Part shown: piece by piece, positions 62,989 through 64,000 of the stretch
How positions within the stretch are numbered: position 1 is the first letter of the stretch
Layout of the letters: each line of letters begins with the position of its first letter
NCBI GenBank assembly: GCA_003116975.1
Contig: BGKB01000133.1
Span: 62,001 to 126,000, forward strand
From: Aurantiochytrium sp. KH105
Taxonomy: Eukaryota > Sar > Bigyra > Thraustochytrida > Thraustochytriidae
Reading direction: 5' to 3'
Length of the DNA: 64,000 nt
Made by a program: the position numbers and the translations under genes
Notes under the pieces: generated by a model
Told to the model about the DNA's origin: nothing
What the model saw: the letters and a program-made list of their open reading frames with translations, nothing else
Database searches by the model: none

Positions 62989-64000
62989 ATGAAGACCGTG
63001 AGCGTGGAGCAGGGCGCCGGCACGTATGACTTCGTGGTGGTGGGCGGCGGCAGCGCCGGCGCCGCCATGGCCGCGCGGCTGAGCGAGAACCGCGGCGTGA
63101 GCGTGCTGCTGGTGGAGGCCGGCGACGAGGCCACCGAGCTCAACTCCAAGATCCCGGCGGCGTGCGGAGCCATGCAGAACACTGAACGCGACTGGGCCTA
63201 CTTTACCGAGCCGTGCGGAAGGGTCGCCTTCAAGGGGCTCAACAAGCTCTCCAGCTTCTGGCCCCGTGGACGCGTGCTTGGCGGATGCTCCGTCCTCAAC
63301 TACATGGCCTACGTGCGCGGCGCCAGGGAGGACTTTGACACCTGGGAGCGCATGGGCGCCAAGGGATGGAGCTACAGCGACGTGCTGCCCTACTTTATCA
63401 AGTCCGAGGACTGCCGCGCCCTCGGCAACAAGCAGGCCCCCATCGAGGGCGAGTACCACGGCCGCGGCGGCCCGCTCACTGTCTCCGTGAAAAAGCCCAT
63501 GGAGCTCTCCATGCGCTTCATCGAGTCCGCCCAGGGCCTCGGTTTCAAGCACGCCGACTACAACGGCCGCCAAATGGACGGTATCGTCGGTCTCTTTGCC
63601 CAGACCATCCGCGACGGCGCGCGCTGCGACACGGCGACGGCCTTCCTCAAGCCGGCCGCGGACCGCCCTAACCTCACCATCATGACAAACGCCTTTGCCA
63701 AGCGTCTGCTCTTTGACGGGAGCTCCCAGACCCGCGTCGTCGGCGTCGAGGTGGGCAACTTCTCCACGAAGGGCATCGGCCCCTCCGTCAAGGTCAGCGC
63801 CAGGTGCGAGGTCGTCGTCTGCTGCGGCGCCATCGACTCGCCCAAGCTGCTCCTGCTTTCTGGCCTTGGTCCCCGCGAGCATCTCGAAGCCGTCGGCGTG
63901 CCCTGCGTCAAGGACATGCAGCATGTCGGCCGCAACCTCGAGGACCACATTGCTGGCTTTGTGTACTTCAAGACGAAGAACGTGACCGTTGTCAACGGCA
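62989..64000 (+). CDS. GMC-family FAD oxidoreductase (choline-dehydrogenase-like), 3' end beyond the window
   Basis: 337 codons are visible and the frame is open at the window edge. The ADP-binding beta-alpha-beta motif is DFVVVGGGSAGAAMAARL (residues 14-31), followed by VLLVEAGDE. The first GMC signature region reads WPRGRVLGGCSVLNYMAYVRG, with the Gly-Gly-x-Ser FAD contact. Further matches are DFDTWERMGAKGWSY, ARCEVVVCCGAIDSPKLLLLSGLGP (second signature, G-A-I-x-S-P-x-L-L-x-x-S-G) and VGRNLEDH. The catalytic His pair would lie downstream. No signal peptide is apparent. Family members oxidise alcohols, choline or sugars, or act on fatty acids; the substrate is not resolvable. The ATG follows a purine-rich leader and starts the domain directly. 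Confidence 0.92.
   Translation, partial: MKTVSVEQGAGTYDFVVVGGGSAGAAMAARLSENRGVSVLLVEAGDEATELNSKIPAACGAMQNTERDWAYFTEPCGRVAFKGLNKLSSFWPRGRVLGGCSVLNYMAYVRGAREDFDTWERMGAKGWSYSDVLPYFIKSEDCRALGNKQAPIEGEYHGRGGPLTVSVKKPMELSMRFIESAQGLGFKHADYNGRQMDGIVGLFAQTIRDGARCDTATAFLKPAADRPNLTIMTNAFAKRLLFDGSSQTRVVGVEVGNFSTKGIGPSVKVSARCEVVVCCGAIDSPKLLLLSGLGPREHLEAVGVPCVKDMQHVGRNLEDHIAGFVYFKTKNVTVVNG

Overview
The window is nuclear DNA from a GC-rich, intron-poor microbial eukaryote. The evidence is a mitoribosomal protein (mS37), Cdt2, UFD1, Trm11, a GOST seven-helix protein, a polycystin channel, an O-GlcNAc-transferase-like enzyme, and three small genes with GT-AG introns. Long single-exon genes, a polycystin channel, and a signalling-domain type known from algae and other protists suggest a stramenopile, perhaps a labyrinthulomycete (thraustochytrid). 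That placement is inference and no marker gene proves it.

Layout. 1-15 kb: the 3' part of a polycystin channel gene (+), UFD1 (+), a membrane-anchored M6 metalloprotease (-), a 3.7 kb gene-poor stretch with microsatellites and one ambiguous base, and a tandem pair of short-chain dehydrogenases (-). 15.6-29.1 kb: three direct, same-strand copies of a roughly 1130-1290 residue protein. Each copy has a variable N-terminal helical region, a TIR-like domain, a TPR-like helical region and a degenerate response-regulator receiver. Promoter and 3' flanks were duplicated with the genes. 29.5-35.7 kb: Cdt2/DTL (+), mS37 (-), a LEA_2-like membrane protein (-) and a GOST protein (+). 36-40 kb: three paralogous two-exon genes for BAF-like helix-hairpin-helix proteins, around a degenerate 216-bp tandem repeat. 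40-52 kb: a BRO1 protein with a C-terminal ubiquitin-binding motif (-), a coiled-coil tail-anchored protein (+), a mitochondrial 2H-phosphoesterase-like/GCK fusion (-), a DNAJC22-like protein (+), a PX protein (-) and a sulfotransferase-like protein (+). 52-64 kb: a large BRCT chromatin protein (+), an OGT-family glycosyltransferase with a hydrophobic N terminus (+), Trm11 (-) and the start of a GMC oxidoreductase (+).

Most genes are unrelated housekeeping loci. Several neighbours are divergent pairs sharing 0.4-1.6 kb of GC-rich, microsatellite-rich upstream DNA. The coherent accessory system is the 15.6-29.1 kb array. Its TIR-like domain keeps a Cys-x-x-Glu site that aligns with the active-site glutamate of TIR NADases, and its receiver lacks the phospho-acceptor Asp. 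Differences among the copies form a mosaic that suggests gene conversion, and each promoter has GTGNCAC-type elements about 120-210 bp before the ATG (one degenerate in the third copy). This resembles an innate-immune or stress-signalling gene family and is the best candidate for a previously undescribed system here.
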